Of a DNA stretch of 64,000 nt, positions 1 through 11,217 are shown in pieces. The notes beneath the pieces are model-generated. The model was not told the origin of the DNA. It ran no database searches and saw nothing but the letters and a program-made list of their open reading frames with translations. Positions within the stretch are counted from its first letter, which is position 1. Each line of letters begins with the position of its first letter. Origin of the DNA: Paramecium pentaurelia (lineage: Eukaryota > Ciliophora > Oligohymenophorea > Peniculida > Parameciidae); the NCBI GenBank assembly GCA_905183005.1, contig CAJJDO010000019.1, positions 540,008 through 604,007 on the forward strand, written 5' to 3'. The translations under genes and the position numbers were made by a program.

Positions 1-279
1 GCAACATTAAATGACAAGTCAAAAGAACTTTATTCCTAATTATATATGAGTTTGCAAATTCCCTATAAAGTTTTATGTATTTTCATACTATTCACATGTT
101 AATTGGAAATACTGTTCAATGTAATAAGAAGGTGCTTTTGTTATAAACTCTGAATGATTATTCTCAAAACAAGAAATTAGGAATAATAGATCATCTAATA
201 AAATTTCATCAGATTAACTTAGTAAAGATGAATTTGCTATTCTCTTTTAGAATGGTGGTCTATTTTTGAAATACCCCAT
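1..279 (-). CDS. partial unrecognised protein, N-terminal part (C-terminus outside window)
   Basis: Read on the minus strand from the ATG at 279-277, this gives a well-mixed, mildly acidic sequence starting MGYFKNRPPF. It contains LLDDLLFLISCFENN and YYIEQYFQLTC before a 26-nt intron (63-88, GTATG...TATAG) and continues to the window edge as ANSYIIRNKVLLTCHLML. Only about 84 residues are visible. The helical, Leu-rich texture could belong to a HEAT/armadillo or Mo25-like repeat protein, but no family is assigned. The intron both restores an open frame and removes an in-frame TGA, which supports this reading over the plus-strand frame in the same place. A long AT-rich spacer separates it from the next gene. 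Confidence 0.5.
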
Positions 280-1627
280 AAATTTATTGATCATAATATT
301 ATATTTAATAATTCTAATTAATTTTGTATAACAAACTTTATAATTAAAAATATTATTTTATTTCTAATTATTCAAATCAAATAAATTAGATTTATATTTA
401 ACTAACATTAATTTCAAAAAATCTCTATTATCTTATTAAATTAAATATTCATTCATTCTTTATTTCAATAGTAATAATTTATCATTTGGTAAAAATAATG
501 AAAAATAAATAATATTATTCTCTTAAATTAATTTATTATTTAAATCATTATCATCAAAATTATTATTACTTAGAAATTCAATTGTTAAAAAAAGATTTTT
601 AATTTAACATTAAAGTTATGTTATGAATATTTTTTTATTTATTTCAATAATATAAATGACATGTCTATTTTACTTTATCTTTAGCCAAAATAGTTATATA
701 GTTAATTAATTTATAGAATATTTTTATTCTATAAAATAAATATAGCTTATTTCTTTGAAATTAATATTAAATAATGATTAAAATTTAATAAAAAATTATT
801 ACTAATAATGTTATAGACAAAATAATACTTAGTAAACAGTTTTAATCGAAAATATATATATTAACAGTAGATAAAAGATACAATTCTTTCATAAAAGTAT
901 ATGAATTTCATCATTTTGATTTGATTCTTAATTAAATAGTAAAATAAATTCATAATAAATTGAAATATATAAAGTTATATTAAAATACTATTAATTAAGT
1001 ATTAAAAATTCATATCTTAAATTTATAATTTATTGTTATTGATAAAAATATTAATATGATTCTTTAGAGATTAGGGTATAATAAAATAATTTAAAATATT
1101 AATTAAAATAGTATTTTAGAACCAATTGTTCAAATCAATTTGATATTCAAATATTATGTATTGGATAAGAAGTGTTTTTATGTTGAAATGAAGTGAATGT
1201 AAATTATAAATAATAATCTACTTAAGTATAATTTACTGAATTTGATTATTCTTTTAGATATAATCATAGAGTATATCACTCACAAATTATATAAAGGGAT
1301 ATATTATTAAGATATTGATTATTATGATTATATTCTATCTATGAAATATTTAATTATAATATTTATTGTAGTAGAATCTTGTATAAGAACACTTCAAATT
1401 TTCACTTTTTTATTAATAATAAATAACATAATTGTTCAATATATTTTATATTAGTTATATATTGTAAGTAGTTAAAAATATAAATTATTATATATATATC
1501 AAATATTGAAATATTTTAAGCGATATTTGAAAAACAATGTGTTAAATTGTTTTTAATGAGTTTAATCTAGAATGATTACTGAAGATTATTATTAAATTGA
1601 AATTTATCTATTATTTATAATAATATT
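280..1627. other. AT-rich intergenic region
   Basis: About 1.35 kb of very AT-rich sequence (homopolymeric A/T runs, TATATA strings) between two divergently oriented genes. No reading frame with convincing amino-acid composition, no RNA gene and no tandem repeat array was recognised. It presumably holds both promoters, but no specific element can be named. Confidence 0.5.
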
Positions 1628-2706
1628 ATGAGCTTCCATAAACTAATGTTAGAGAGACCTCATTACACAACTAAAAAAATATTATAACCTCTTTTTGGTT
1701 AACCTAAAAAAGATGACTTAATTTAATATCCAAATACTCATAGAACAATAACCTTTTAAAAGCCTTACAATGTTGTTGAAATAGAGAGAAAGACTTTGCA
1801 TTAAAAAAATGATTCTAATCAGTCTTAATCAATTAATCTAAAAAAATAAAGAGTTTAAGAAGCTTATAATACATTATCAGATTTTAATGATAAAAAATAA
1901 ATAATTGCATCATTAAAAACTTTGAATTCTGCTGATGAGAGGTTATACTTTTATTAAATAAAATTAGAATACAATTAATTGATAAAATTTTAGAAAGAAA
2001 GGATGAAATGATGATAGCTTAATTAAAATTGAAAGCAGCAAAATTAGAACCTATATTCAATGTGATTCGTAGAAAATTAAAATAGTAACGATTAGTGAGT
2101 GCTACTCCAAAATAATCAAAGAAAGGAACTATGATAATACGTCAAAAGACTTCAGATGAATTAGTTTAATAATCATTAGAATGTAGTAAAGAAATCAAAG
2201 AAGAAAAATAAATAAAGACTTTAGAAACAGAAACTATACCTGAAAATAAAATTATGGAAAAAATTTAATCTAAATTTACTGCTGGAGTCGCTTTTTCATG
2301 GTTAGCTAATCGTCATGAAAATAAATAAAGTATAAATTAAATTATTATCAAAGTTTAAAATGAAAATGAAGTAAGTGAAAGATAATTTTTAAGAAGATCT
2401 ACAGCTTTATAATTTGGAAAAAATACTCTTAGCAGATTAAAATAATAGGTTTCAAAAAAAGTAAGTGAAAACTCAGATTAATTAATAAGATAAGGATTTT
2501 TGAAATTAGAACCAAAACGAGAAAAAAACTGTTATAAAAATATATAATCTAAAATTGATTCAGGTATAATCAAACCTCAAATTAATCCAATTTAAAAGGT
2601 TAACACTATTAAAAGATAAAATACTTTAGGATTTGTAACATCCGAAAGAAATGAAATATCAACATTTAGACAAGCATAAGCTAATAATCAATAAACTCTA
2701 TAATGA
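1628..2706 (+). CDS. hypothetical basic Lys/Gln-rich protein
   Basis: Two exons (1628-1941 and 1968-2706) separated by a 26-nt intron (GTTATA...ATTAG). Splicing avoids an in-frame tandem TGA and gives a 350-residue protein ending at TGA 2704-2706. It starts MSFHKLMLERPHYTTKKI and is rich in K, Q, E, S and N. Predicted helical or coiled patches include LIDKILERKDEMMIAQLK and LKAAKLEPIFNVIRRKLK. No signal peptide, membrane segment or zinc motif is visible. I do not recognise the family; a cytoskeletal or regulatory protein would fit the composition, but that is a guess. Many glutamines are TAA or TAG, which is itself evidence for the reassigned code. Confidence 0.75.
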
Positions 2707-3230
2707 TCAATATGATTTATATAAATATCTATAAATTCAACTATATTATTTTTGATATTCTTGATCCCATCTTAATATTATTATCCCTTTTAGCTAAATT
2801 ATATCAATTATCTTTATTCTCATCAATTTAAATAAGAAATTTTAATTAAGATCATAGTATTTCTAATATAATAACTATAAATTAAATTTTATTTTATTAT
2901 ATATTAATCTTTTAAAGAAAAGATATTTAATGTAAAATTGAAATACAATAATATATTTAAGTTGGCAAGAACTAAATGTTTTCATATTATTATAGAATAA
3001 ATTATAAATATTTATATTAGATTGTTTCATATAGTATATGAGAATTACATAAATAATTATATATAAAGTTATTTATTTTATAGTTGATTATAAATAAGTA
3101 TATTGTAGTCCATCATATTATTTTAATTTTGTTTATAAAAAGAATAAATAAATATAACCATAGGGATAGCTTAAAAGTGATATTGATTTGTTTATTAATA
3201 TAAATATAAAAACTATTAGCTAATTTAATT
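2707..3230. other. AT-rich intergenic region
   Basis: About 520 bases between two genes on the same strand. Only A/T-rich sequence with short ATG-led frames was seen; no RNA gene, repeat array or recognisable regulatory element. Confidence 0.5.
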
Positions 3231-5074
3231 ATGGATAAAAAGAATGAAGAATTCAATAGTATTCTTAGTAAGCTAATTTTGGAATTCAGTTAATTTACTT
3301 AAGAGATATTTGAGTAGGAATAGAATAATTAATAAGCTTGGATTGAATCCCAATTCAAAATGACTTAGTCATTAAATATAGTCTTTGACTGTTGTGTATC
3401 AAGACAGAAGGTGAAAATACCTGTAAATATATAGTTTAAAGTATTAGGTTTCATTTACTTAATGTATCAAAAAAAAAAAACATTTTGATGATTATTTTGA
3501 TTTAGAATAGTTGATAGTTTACCTTGGTATTATAAACGATAAGAATAAGTAGTTGTAATGTCCTTCTTGCAAAGACGAAATTAAAATGCCATAAAAAACT
3601 AATATTATAGATATTTTAAAAGAAATTCTTCGACCTCATATTTTTATATATAATTTAAGAAATTAGGTAGGTATATATCCCAAAGATATTATTTACTATC
3701 ACAAATAAAAATTAATAATTCCATTTTATAAAGGGAAATATTAAACTTATTTTAATTAACATTATCATTAAGATAATTTTGGGATTTAACCAATACTTCT
3801 TTAACAACCAAGAGAAGAAAATTAATTTTTTTCAATAGCAAACAAACTTAATGATTATACTGGTTGTGATTTTGTGAATGTTTGTTTAATATCATAGATA
3901 AGAGTAAATATACCTGTAAGAGGTACATAATGTGTTCATTATGAATCATATGATTTAATAGCTTTACATAAACATTTATTTGAATCAGAATCTAAAATGA
4001 TGAATTGTACAATGTCAGGTTGTAAATCATTATTTGATTTGAGATTTCCAGAATCATTTTAAATAGATTTTTAATTATTGTAAGCAGGAAGAGAAGGATT
4101 AAGTTTTTCAATAAACTTTACTTATTTACCAAATATAAAAAAGTTAAGTGAGATGTTATATTATAAATAAAGAGATGAATTCATAATATCATATAAAGAA
4201 GTGAAATCTTTAGATGTTAATTTAGAATATTTGAATAAGATGTATGAAATAGCTGAATCTATATTTGTTAATAATGAAAATAATAAAAAGTAGACTGAAT
4301 TATTTTTAAAATTATCAAATATATCAATTCCAAATAATGATGATTTATTAGTAATTTGTCCAATAACTAATTATGGTATAGAATTACCAGCTAGATGTAG
4401 AAATTGTAAAGGTTTAAAAGTGACAGATTTACGTTATTTAGTTTGTATATTGAATTAAGTTAAAAATGAAAAAGATTTTGATGGAGTAAAAAAAGTTCAA
4501 AAAGAATGTCCACTTTGTAATTCACCATTCTCAGCTTAAGTTAAACCTCCTCTTAAATTTATTGATTAGATTTATATTGATGTTAAATTGATGAAGTTTT
4601 TCTTATAAGCTCCATTTTATTAAAGAACTGTAAAAGGATATAAATAGTTTTTATTCTAATAATAACAAAATGATAAATAAATATTAGAATAAATACAAAT
4701 ATTCAAAAATTTAGAATCAAAAACTTGGGAATATGCAAAAAATATTTTTATGTATAAATTCAGTTTACATGTAATTTTAAACATAATAATTTTAGTGTAT
4801 ATTAACAGGAAAGAGAATATAAATACCACTAAGAAGCATTAAATGTACAAATCATTATGATTGTTTTGATAAAGAATCACTAGAAGAATTCTAATTAAAG
4901 AAAGGAAATTTGGAATCTACTTCTTGTCCTAAATGTGAAAAAAAAATAGAATCCATTTCAAATTTCTATATCGATTAATAATTATATGAAATCCTTTAAA
5001 ATTTCTCAAAAGACACTCAAAATCATGATTATGCACTAATACAAATAGGGTCTAAAAAATTAACACTTGCCTGA
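3231..5074 (+). CDS. multi-SP-RING (MIZ/PIAS-type) zinc-finger protein, putative SUMO E3 ligase
   Basis: Three exons (3231-3422, 3448-4770, 4796-5074) joined at codon boundaries by two 25-nt introns give 597 residues. Four segments resemble SP-RING/MIZ fingers, whose hallmark is I-x-x-P-x-R-x-x-x-C-x-H...CFD followed by CPxC. Module 1 (about 55-108): KIPVSFTQC, HFDDYFDL, then CPSC. Module 2 (about 205-260): RVNIPVRGTQCVHYESYDL. Module 3 (about 365-425): CPITNYGIELPARCRNC, later CPLC. Module 4 (about 506-560): GKRIQIPLRSIKC, HYDCFD, then CPKC. SP-RING proteins (PIAS, Siz, Nse2) promote SUMO transfer from Ubc9, mostly in the nucleus. The introns fall exactly where the finger consensus would otherwise break, which supports the model. 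Modules 2 and 3 have lost part of the ligand set, so not all four need bind zinc or be active. No SAP or PINIT domain was recognised. Confidence 0.8.
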
Positions 5075-5662
5075 TTTTATATATTCAAAGATTATCTATA
5101 AATATAATTTTATAATGAATCTAATTAATTTTGAAGATCATTTTTATTAAATATAGCAGACAAAATTTACAGAATCATTGAAAAAATTCAGATCAATAAA
5201 TATGAATTACTCAAATTCATATCGTGATTTAAACTAATTATACTTAAATACTACTTAATTAATTTTAATTTACAATTATTATTACTATTTGATTGAAATA
5301 ATTAAAATATTAACTCATTTTCTAAAATATCTAAGAAATGACTAAATAAAAATCTTTTTCTATTATTGTATATATTTATATTACTATGTAATTGAGATTC
5401 TTCATATAATCATTATCCATTCATTTCAATCTAAAACACACAACGTTATTAAATCGATTATTATATTTGTAATATATTTATATCTTTTATATGTCTTCAA
5501 ATATTTTTAAATAATAAATTGAGACATAAATGTAGATTTATTGAAATCAATAAACTACATTTTGCAATTAATTCTATAATTAGAAATTAATTAATTTTTG
5601 TAACAATTTGAATATTAAGGAGAAATTTTTTAAATATAAAATATATTAATATATATTTCAGT
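5075..5662. other. AT-rich intergenic region
   Basis: About 590 bases of AT-rich sequence between genes on the same strand. No coding frame, RNA gene or repeat was recognised. Confidence 0.5.
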
Positions 5663-5957
5663 ATGTATAATAATGAAAAGACAGAAATCAAAATAGAAAG
5701 AAGGTACCTGATCATATCAATAAAGTTAAATGACAACCGCATAACCAAAGAAAGTTTTAGTAAAGAAGCCATCTAATAAAATTGATAAATAGGAAATAAC
5801 ATTAGAATAATCAGTTAGACATGAAGAGATTTTAGATGATCGTCTTAAATTAAAGCAATAATAATATGAAGAAGCTAAGGCTAGAATACTCACAAATTAA
5901 ACACTTTTAAAAAATAAAAAAAAATAAAATTAAGAATTCCCCCAATTGCCTAATTGA
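5663..5957 (+). CDS. small SUZ-domain-like protein
   Basis: Proposed exons 5663-5703 and 5726-5957 around a 22-nt intron (GTACCT...ATAAAG) encode 90 residues. The centre reads DDRLKLKQQQYEEAKARI, close to the SUZ consensus (charged helix with E-x-x-Y-x-x-A-R-x-R-I-F), an RNA-binding or mRNA-regulation motif often found beside R3H domains. No R3H domain is present. The start could instead be the ATG at 5730, which needs no intron; the intron ends AAG rather than the usual TAG, so the first exon is the weaker part. The same frame stays open for about 32 N/Q/Y-rich codons after TGA 5955-5957, up to a TGA at 6054-6056, so the C-terminus is uncertain. Confidence 0.5.
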
Positions 5958-6757
5958 AATAATATATTTTAAAAACACATAAATTAATATCAATATTCTC
6001 AAAATAATAATTATAGATTAACAAATTATCATATTTAATTTAATAATATCGAATGATAATAATGTTCTGTTTGAAATAAACTTGTTTTCATTCATCGTAA
6101 TCATCAATCAAGTACTTTATTATTTGATACTTAAAATTTATTTGTAAATCTTTTAATATTTTAATTTTTGGTTATATTCCCTTTGACTAGAATCGATTGG
6201 ATCTCTTAAAGAATTTTGATCCTTTCTGAATATATATATAGCTTGACATAAAAATAGAAACCACCTAATTTAAAATATTATAATTATAAATTATTAATAC
6301 CTTTAGTATTTAAGAATTCTAAAAAGATATACCTAAAATGATATAAATTTGTTTGAATATATGATATAAACTCTTTTTTACATGAAATTAAAATTATCAC
6401 TTCTTATTTAAATTACTAATTTACAAATATCTCTTTTATGTATATCATTTAATGATTAATCACATTCTTTAAATAATTTTTAATATTTTATCATTTAATT
6501 ATAATATATTCATGTATAAAGTTCTCTTCCTCATTATACATTTTAAGAATACTTTTAATAACAATTAGCATAAATAATATATATATAATCAATCTATAAA
6601 ATAGTAAAATTGATTATCATTATTATTTACTAATAAGATCAATTGATTATATATATATATATATTCTTGTTTCAATTGAATAATTTTGCTTAGAAAAAAT
6701 TAAAGAATCTAAAATGACTATATTCGTTAATTATTAATAATTATTAAATTTTCAAAT
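5958..6757. other. AT-rich intergenic region
   Basis: About 800 bases. The first 100 bases may be a readable extension of the preceding frame. The rest is AT-rich with TATATA runs (for example around 6645-6662) and shows no gene or repeat array. Confidence 0.45.
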
Positions 6758-8437
6758 ATGTCACATAATGCTATATTGAAATGGATTGGATATTTGGTAA
6801 ATGTTCCAGAAGGGACTACTTTAAAAGATTTAAGTGATGGTAGAATTTTAACTAATTTGCTTAATAAATTGAATCCTGAAGTTTACCCTTAAAAAGTGTA
6901 ATCTTCTCCTTAAAAAAATTTCTAAATGGATATGTTATGTGTAACAAACTTGGTTTAAAATTTAAAATAATCAATATCCAATTTACCTGAGATTAATAGT
7001 TTATTAATTGCAAAACATTAGGATACTGCTGAAATCATTAAATTGATTTCAATCATAATTAAAGTACATATGTATTCATATGATAGATTATGATTGAATC
7101 TCAATTAGCATAAGAAGCTATATTAAAATTAGATGAAGAATAAGTGCAAAATATTTTATAATTTATTAATTAATATTAAGAAGAAGATATTGGAAATCAT
7201 CAACCATCTGATAGAAAGTTACTTGATAAAATAGATGAATTAGAAGATGAAAATTAATAATTAAAGTAATTACTAGAATAATAGGATAAGAATTAGGCAT
7301 AACATTTTAATAAAATTAAATAATAGGAATAATTATTAATTTAAAAAGAAAATGAAATTTCAGAGTTAAAACTATGTAATATTTGATTTATTCAATATAT
7401 GTAGAATTGTAAAAAAACATTCATATAGAAGAGAATTTATCAGGAACTTTGATAGAATAACTAAAATTTCAATTAACAACAATTAATAAAGACAAAAAAG
7501 AATTATTAGAATAAAACGAAATGTATTTATAGATTATATGTTATTTAGTTTATAACATAAATTGTAAAATTATTAAAATTTAGAAAATATCAATTAATAA
7601 TTATAATAAGAATTAACATAAAGATGCAAATAAGATAAAGTTATAGAAGAATTAAAGACAAATATTGAAATATTTAAATAACAAATGGATTTAAAAGATT
7701 CTAAGATTAGTAAATTGTAAGATTAAATAAAATAAACTGCTTAAAATTAATAAAAAGAATGTAGCAAATTAGTAGAGTTAGAAATGTAGAATGAATAATT
7801 GAAATAAGAAATAGAAGATACTTAAAGGAGTAAAAATAAAGAAATTCATTAATTAAATCAAAAATTAAATGAATTAAAAATATAAGTAGATACTATTTAA
7901 ACAGAGAGACAAGAAACTTAAAGATCTTCAGTTCATTATCAATAAAGTCCTAGATGTTTAGATTCTGAATTTAAAACTTTATTAAATGATAACATAGGTG
8001 GATACTATTCAGAATAAACAATTTAAGAGTTTTAATAATAAATACAACAAAAAGAATAATAGTTATAATAAAAGGAAATCTTATATGATTAAAAAATTAA
8101 AACACTTGAAGCTAAAATAAATAAAGAAAAAGAAACAAATATATAACATATATAAATTGTATATAATTTATATTTATTAAATTAGACATCTTAATTATAA
8201 GAAGAAAATAAGAAATTAAAAATAGAACTTGAAAAATTAATTGATACTAATTATTAAGTAAGTAGAATACATGCAGAAAAATAATAAAATATGCTCCTTA
8301 TTTCAGTAATTGAATGTTTGAATGAAAAAGTTAATTAATTACATACATAATAAAAAGAACATCTTAAAAGTGATAAGAAAATATAACCATAAATTCTAAC
8401 AAGGAATTCTATATCTTTATGGAGTGCTAAATAATGA
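6758..8437 (+). CDS. calponin-homology (Hook/CH-like) coiled-coil protein
   Basis: Five exons (6758-7063, 7087-7375, 7405-7522, 7549-8158, 8186-8437) with introns of 23, 29, 26 and 27 nt give 524 residues. Residues about 1-105 resemble a CH-type helical domain of the Hook/Spef class: ILKWIGYLVNVPEGTTLKDL, then SDGRILTNLLNKLNP. The remainder is almost entirely E/K/Q-rich heptad-like sequence, a long coiled coil. Proteins of this design link microtubules or cargo at the cytoskeleton or cilium, so a cytoskeletal role is likely but inferred. Each intron is needed to keep the coiled-coil frame open, and all fit the GTA...TAG pattern. The gene converges on the eS31 gene with only 37 bases between the two stop codons. 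Confidence 0.75.
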
Positions 8438-8474
8438 TTATTAGATAATATATTTAATATTATTATACTGATTA

Positions 8475-9090
8475 TCACTTCTTCTTTCCTTTCTTACCAC
8501 CTGCTGCTCCTCCAGCTGCTGCTCCTCCTGCTGGAGCTGCTGCTGCTGCCGCTGCTGCTTTGGCTGCTTATTATTTTTTTATTGCTTCTAAATTTGCTTT
8601 AATCTATACATATTAAAAACAAATCTTACTGTTGCTTCGTCCATTCTGAATGTTTAATGACATGTACCACAATAGTGTCTATCAAAATGTTTAGCCATAT
8701 AAACTCCTTAAGGACATTATGGACATTATTTATGTGATCTTTAAACTAAGCCTTTACCATCTACAGTATATAGCTTAAGAGTTGCCAATTTCACTTTTCG
8801 GTGTCTATGCTTCTTCTTCTTGGGTTTAGCAAAATTCTTCTTCTTCTTCTTTTTCTTTTTACCTCCTTCTGCATCTACATTCACATAATATATGCTTTCG
8901 TTGCCTAACAAGATTATTTGATTTCTTTACCTAATAAAGCAGATGCTGCAACAGCTTCCCCATTACTCACCAAAGAGATTTCGCATTATATTTCAGATTG
9001 AATCAACATCATCAACTAATTAGCTGTGCAATTATCAGCTAAATCATATAGTCTAACCTCACCATTGAGGTGACCAACTTTAATTATCAT
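8475..9090 (-). CDS. RPS27A: ubiquitin-like/ribosomal protein eS31 (S27a) fusion precursor
   Basis: Three exons (9090-8931, 8904-8630, 8603-8475) with two 26-nt introns give 187 residues. Residues 1-68 form a strongly diverged ubiquitin-like domain starting MIIKVGHLNGEVRLYDL and ending VDAEGG, a Gly-Gly that fits processing at the fusion point. Next comes the basic stretch KKKKKKKNFAKPKKKKHRHR and the conserved eS31 core: KVKLATLKLYTVDGKG, then a Cx2C...Cx2C zinc motif (CPQC and CGTC) around YMAKHFDRHY. eS31 is a small-subunit protein of the 40S beak. Unlike the usual short ending, this one runs into an Ala/Gly-rich tail closing with GGKKGKKK. The intron positions follow from the conserved sequence on both sides. 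It is the clearest housekeeping gene in the window. Confidence 0.9.
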
Positions 9091-9863
9091 TTTAAATATT
9101 AAAGATTTTAATTTAAAATAAATTACACTAACAATAATATTAATATTAATCATTAAGACTTTTAGTGAGTAGCATAATAATACATTTATTTGTTGAATTA
9201 ATATCATTTATAATGATTACAAAATCTTCAAGGCATTTAACCATAACAATTTAATTAATATTAATAAAATCTAAATAATATAATTATATGTTAATCCATA
9301 TTAAATTGCATATTTTCAATTATAGATCTAAATAATTTATATTTCTTTCTTTATTTTACTAGAGATTAACAATTCTTAATTAGACATTTTCGAATTCAAT
9401 TATTTAAACAGCTCTGATAATGGAGTAGTCTATCATATAGAGAATGAAAATTTTAACTTTTATAAATAATTTAAAAAGATCTTATAAAGTGGTATCACTT
9501 CTATAGAATATGTCTTTTCATATAATAATAATAATTTACTAATATTTATTATATCTATTTATAATTTTAAGTAAATATTTAACTCACAACACTAATTCAA
9601 ATATAAAAACTAATTTATAACAAATAAAACATGAATTATAAATTTTCAAAAGTTAATTTTAAATTCATATTTGCAAGAATAAAAATGTAAATAGAAGCAG
9701 AATTTAAATTAAGTTATTTTTTTGAGATATTTTTATGAATAAGATGTTCAAATAGTTTAATTTAATAAGTATTTATTAATTAATAATATTATGATTATTG
9801 CCTCATTCACTTATAAAATTGATAAGTACTTTTGACTTGAACAATATCATTAAAGATAGGATA
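9091..9863. other. AT-rich intergenic region upstream of eS31
   Basis: About 770 bases between two divergent genes. It should hold the eS31 promoter, but no specific element was recognised. A minus-strand frame stays open across part of it; it lacks a clear start, introns or family similarity and is not called. Confidence 0.45.
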
Positions 9864-10094
9864 ATGGCAGATTTTAATAAATTTTATTTATGGAATTTAT
9901 AATAAATAGGAAATTTCATTAATAACGAAAAATATGGACAGAGATTAATTTATCTCATTTTAAAAGTTCTGATAAATTAGATAAAGATAAGAAATAGTAA
10001 AAAAGGGATAGGTTCGAATGAAGAGAAATATATTGATAAAATTGCAAATTATAAAAATTTTAAATTATGGATAAAAACATTTCTTAAATATTGA
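9864..10094 (+). CDS. uncertain small ORF or upstream part of the cyclin gene
   Basis: ATG 9864 to TGA 10092-10094 encodes 76 residues starting MADFNKFYLWNLQQIGNF and ending NFKLWIKTFLKY. The composition is protein-like (aromatic and basic residues well spaced), but no family is recognised. The same frame continues beyond the TGA for about 40 codons to a second TGA near 10215 and then directly into the cyclin frame. It may be a separate short gene, an upstream remnant of a longer cyclin gene, or chance in a genome with one stop codon. No short GT...AG intron removes the first TGA. Confidence 0.3.
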
Positions 10095-10307
10095 TTAGTT
10101 CAATGTATTGTAAAATAGTTAATTTAAACAAAATAATAAAGACAGCAATTATTTCTTATGTTATATAAAAATAATAAAAATGAGAAGTTGATAAAGGAAA
10201 TTGTCTAGTTAATAAGTATGAATTGAGAAATATTAAGAAAGTAAGATAATTAAGAAGATATTCGATTAATGAGTTATAAAATATTTATATTGAAATAATA
10301 TCTATAT

Positions 10308-10814
10308 ATGCAACGACATAATCAGCTACTTAATACAATAGCATAAATTTTAGATGAAATAATTAAAGAGACAGATACTCTAGAAATAGAGTAAGATTAA
10401 ATATCTTATTTTCATACAATAAAAGCACCATCAATAACATTATATAATTACTTATAAAGAATAGCAAAATATTCAAATTGTAGTGAAGAATGTTTTATAA
10501 TTGCTTTAATCTATTTGGACAGATTGTAAGAAAAACATCCTTACCTTGTGCTTAATTCAAAATGCATACATAGGTATCCTTTTTAATATATCAGATTTCT
10601 ATTGATTTCTCTTGTAATTGCTATAAAATTTTAGGATGATGATTATTATAAAAATGAATATTATGCAAAAGTAGGAGGAGTAAGTGTAAGAGAGATATTT
10701 GTTCTTGAGTAGGCATTTTTAGAATTAATGGATCATTAATTGTTTATAACAGCACATCATTATTTTATGTATCAAAAGAAATTACTAGAGTATGGAGAAA
10801 TTGAAATGCCCTGA
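10308..10814 (+). CDS. PHO80/U-type (CYCP-like) cyclin
   Basis: Two exons (10308-10573 and 10595-10814) give 161 residues. The cyclin box is recognisable: APSITLYNYLQRIAKYSNCS, FIIALIYLDRL, CIHRFLLISLVIAIKFQDDD after splicing, then YYAKVGGVSVREIFVLEQAF and LELMDHQLFIT. This is the pattern of PHO80/PCL and plant U-type cyclins, which bind a Pho85/CDK5-like kinase and choose its substrates in growth or phosphate control. The intron is 21 nt (GTATCC...TATCAG), a multiple of three without a stop, so unspliced message would add seven residues in the middle of a conserved helix. An in-frame ATG at 10269 would add 13 residues; 10308 was chosen as the ATG nearest the conserved box. Confidence 0.8.
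10574..10594 (+). other. 21-nt intron, length divisible by three and stop-free
   Basis: GTATCC...TATCAG lies inside the conserved cyclin segment. Removing it joins CIHR to FLLISLV, the expected N/C-I-H-R-x-L-L order. It neither shifts frame nor contains TGA, so retention would escape nonsense-mediated decay. Confidence 0.7.
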
Positions 10815-11217
10815 GTAAACTTGATTTAATGTTAATTTTTGATTTTGTTTAATTATTTTAAACATATCCAAATTATATATCTAATTAACAATTTAAAAAT
10901 AATAATATATATTTATTAAAGAATCTTTAAATTATGAATGTTTATATATATTTTTAGAAATAGAGAAGATCTTAGATGATTATTTTTTGTTTAAAATATA
11001 ATAAGTTTCTTGATATTAGAAATTTACATTTTTTAGAGCTTAATTAAATATATTAGATATTTTTGAATGTAAAAAATGATAATTTATCATATATTGAATT
11101 TCTTTTTACAAGATTATTAATAATTTATGTAAAGAATTAGTTGCATCAAATAAAGTATCTTATTTAAAAATATTACTTATTTTTAATAAATAATTCTAAG
11201 ATTAATAATATATATAA
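10815..11217. other. AT-rich spacer between convergent genes
   Basis: About 400 bases between the cyclin stop and the stop of the ankyrin gene. No coding, RNA or repeat feature was recognised. Confidence 0.5.

Noticed and set aside
15..269. Plus-strand open frame at the left edge, ending at TGA 267-269
   Set aside because: It overlaps a minus-strand frame with much better amino-acid composition, a start codon and a canonical 26-nt intron. The plus-strand version lacks all three.
280..1627. Possible germline-limited (IES) or telomere-proximal sequence in the AT-rich spacer
   Set aside because: No telomeric repeat (G4T2/G3T3 type) was seen. TA-bounded IES ends cannot be told apart from background at this AT content without germline/soma comparison.
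9016..9440. Minus-strand frame running from about 9430 into the eS31 start
   Set aside because: Open by chance under a one-stop code: I/N/Y-rich with no family, and it occupies the eS31 upstream region in another frame.
9998..10030. GGTTCGAAT string resembling a tRNA T-loop
   Set aside because: No matching acceptor, D or anticodon stems could be found around it, and it lies inside a reading frame.
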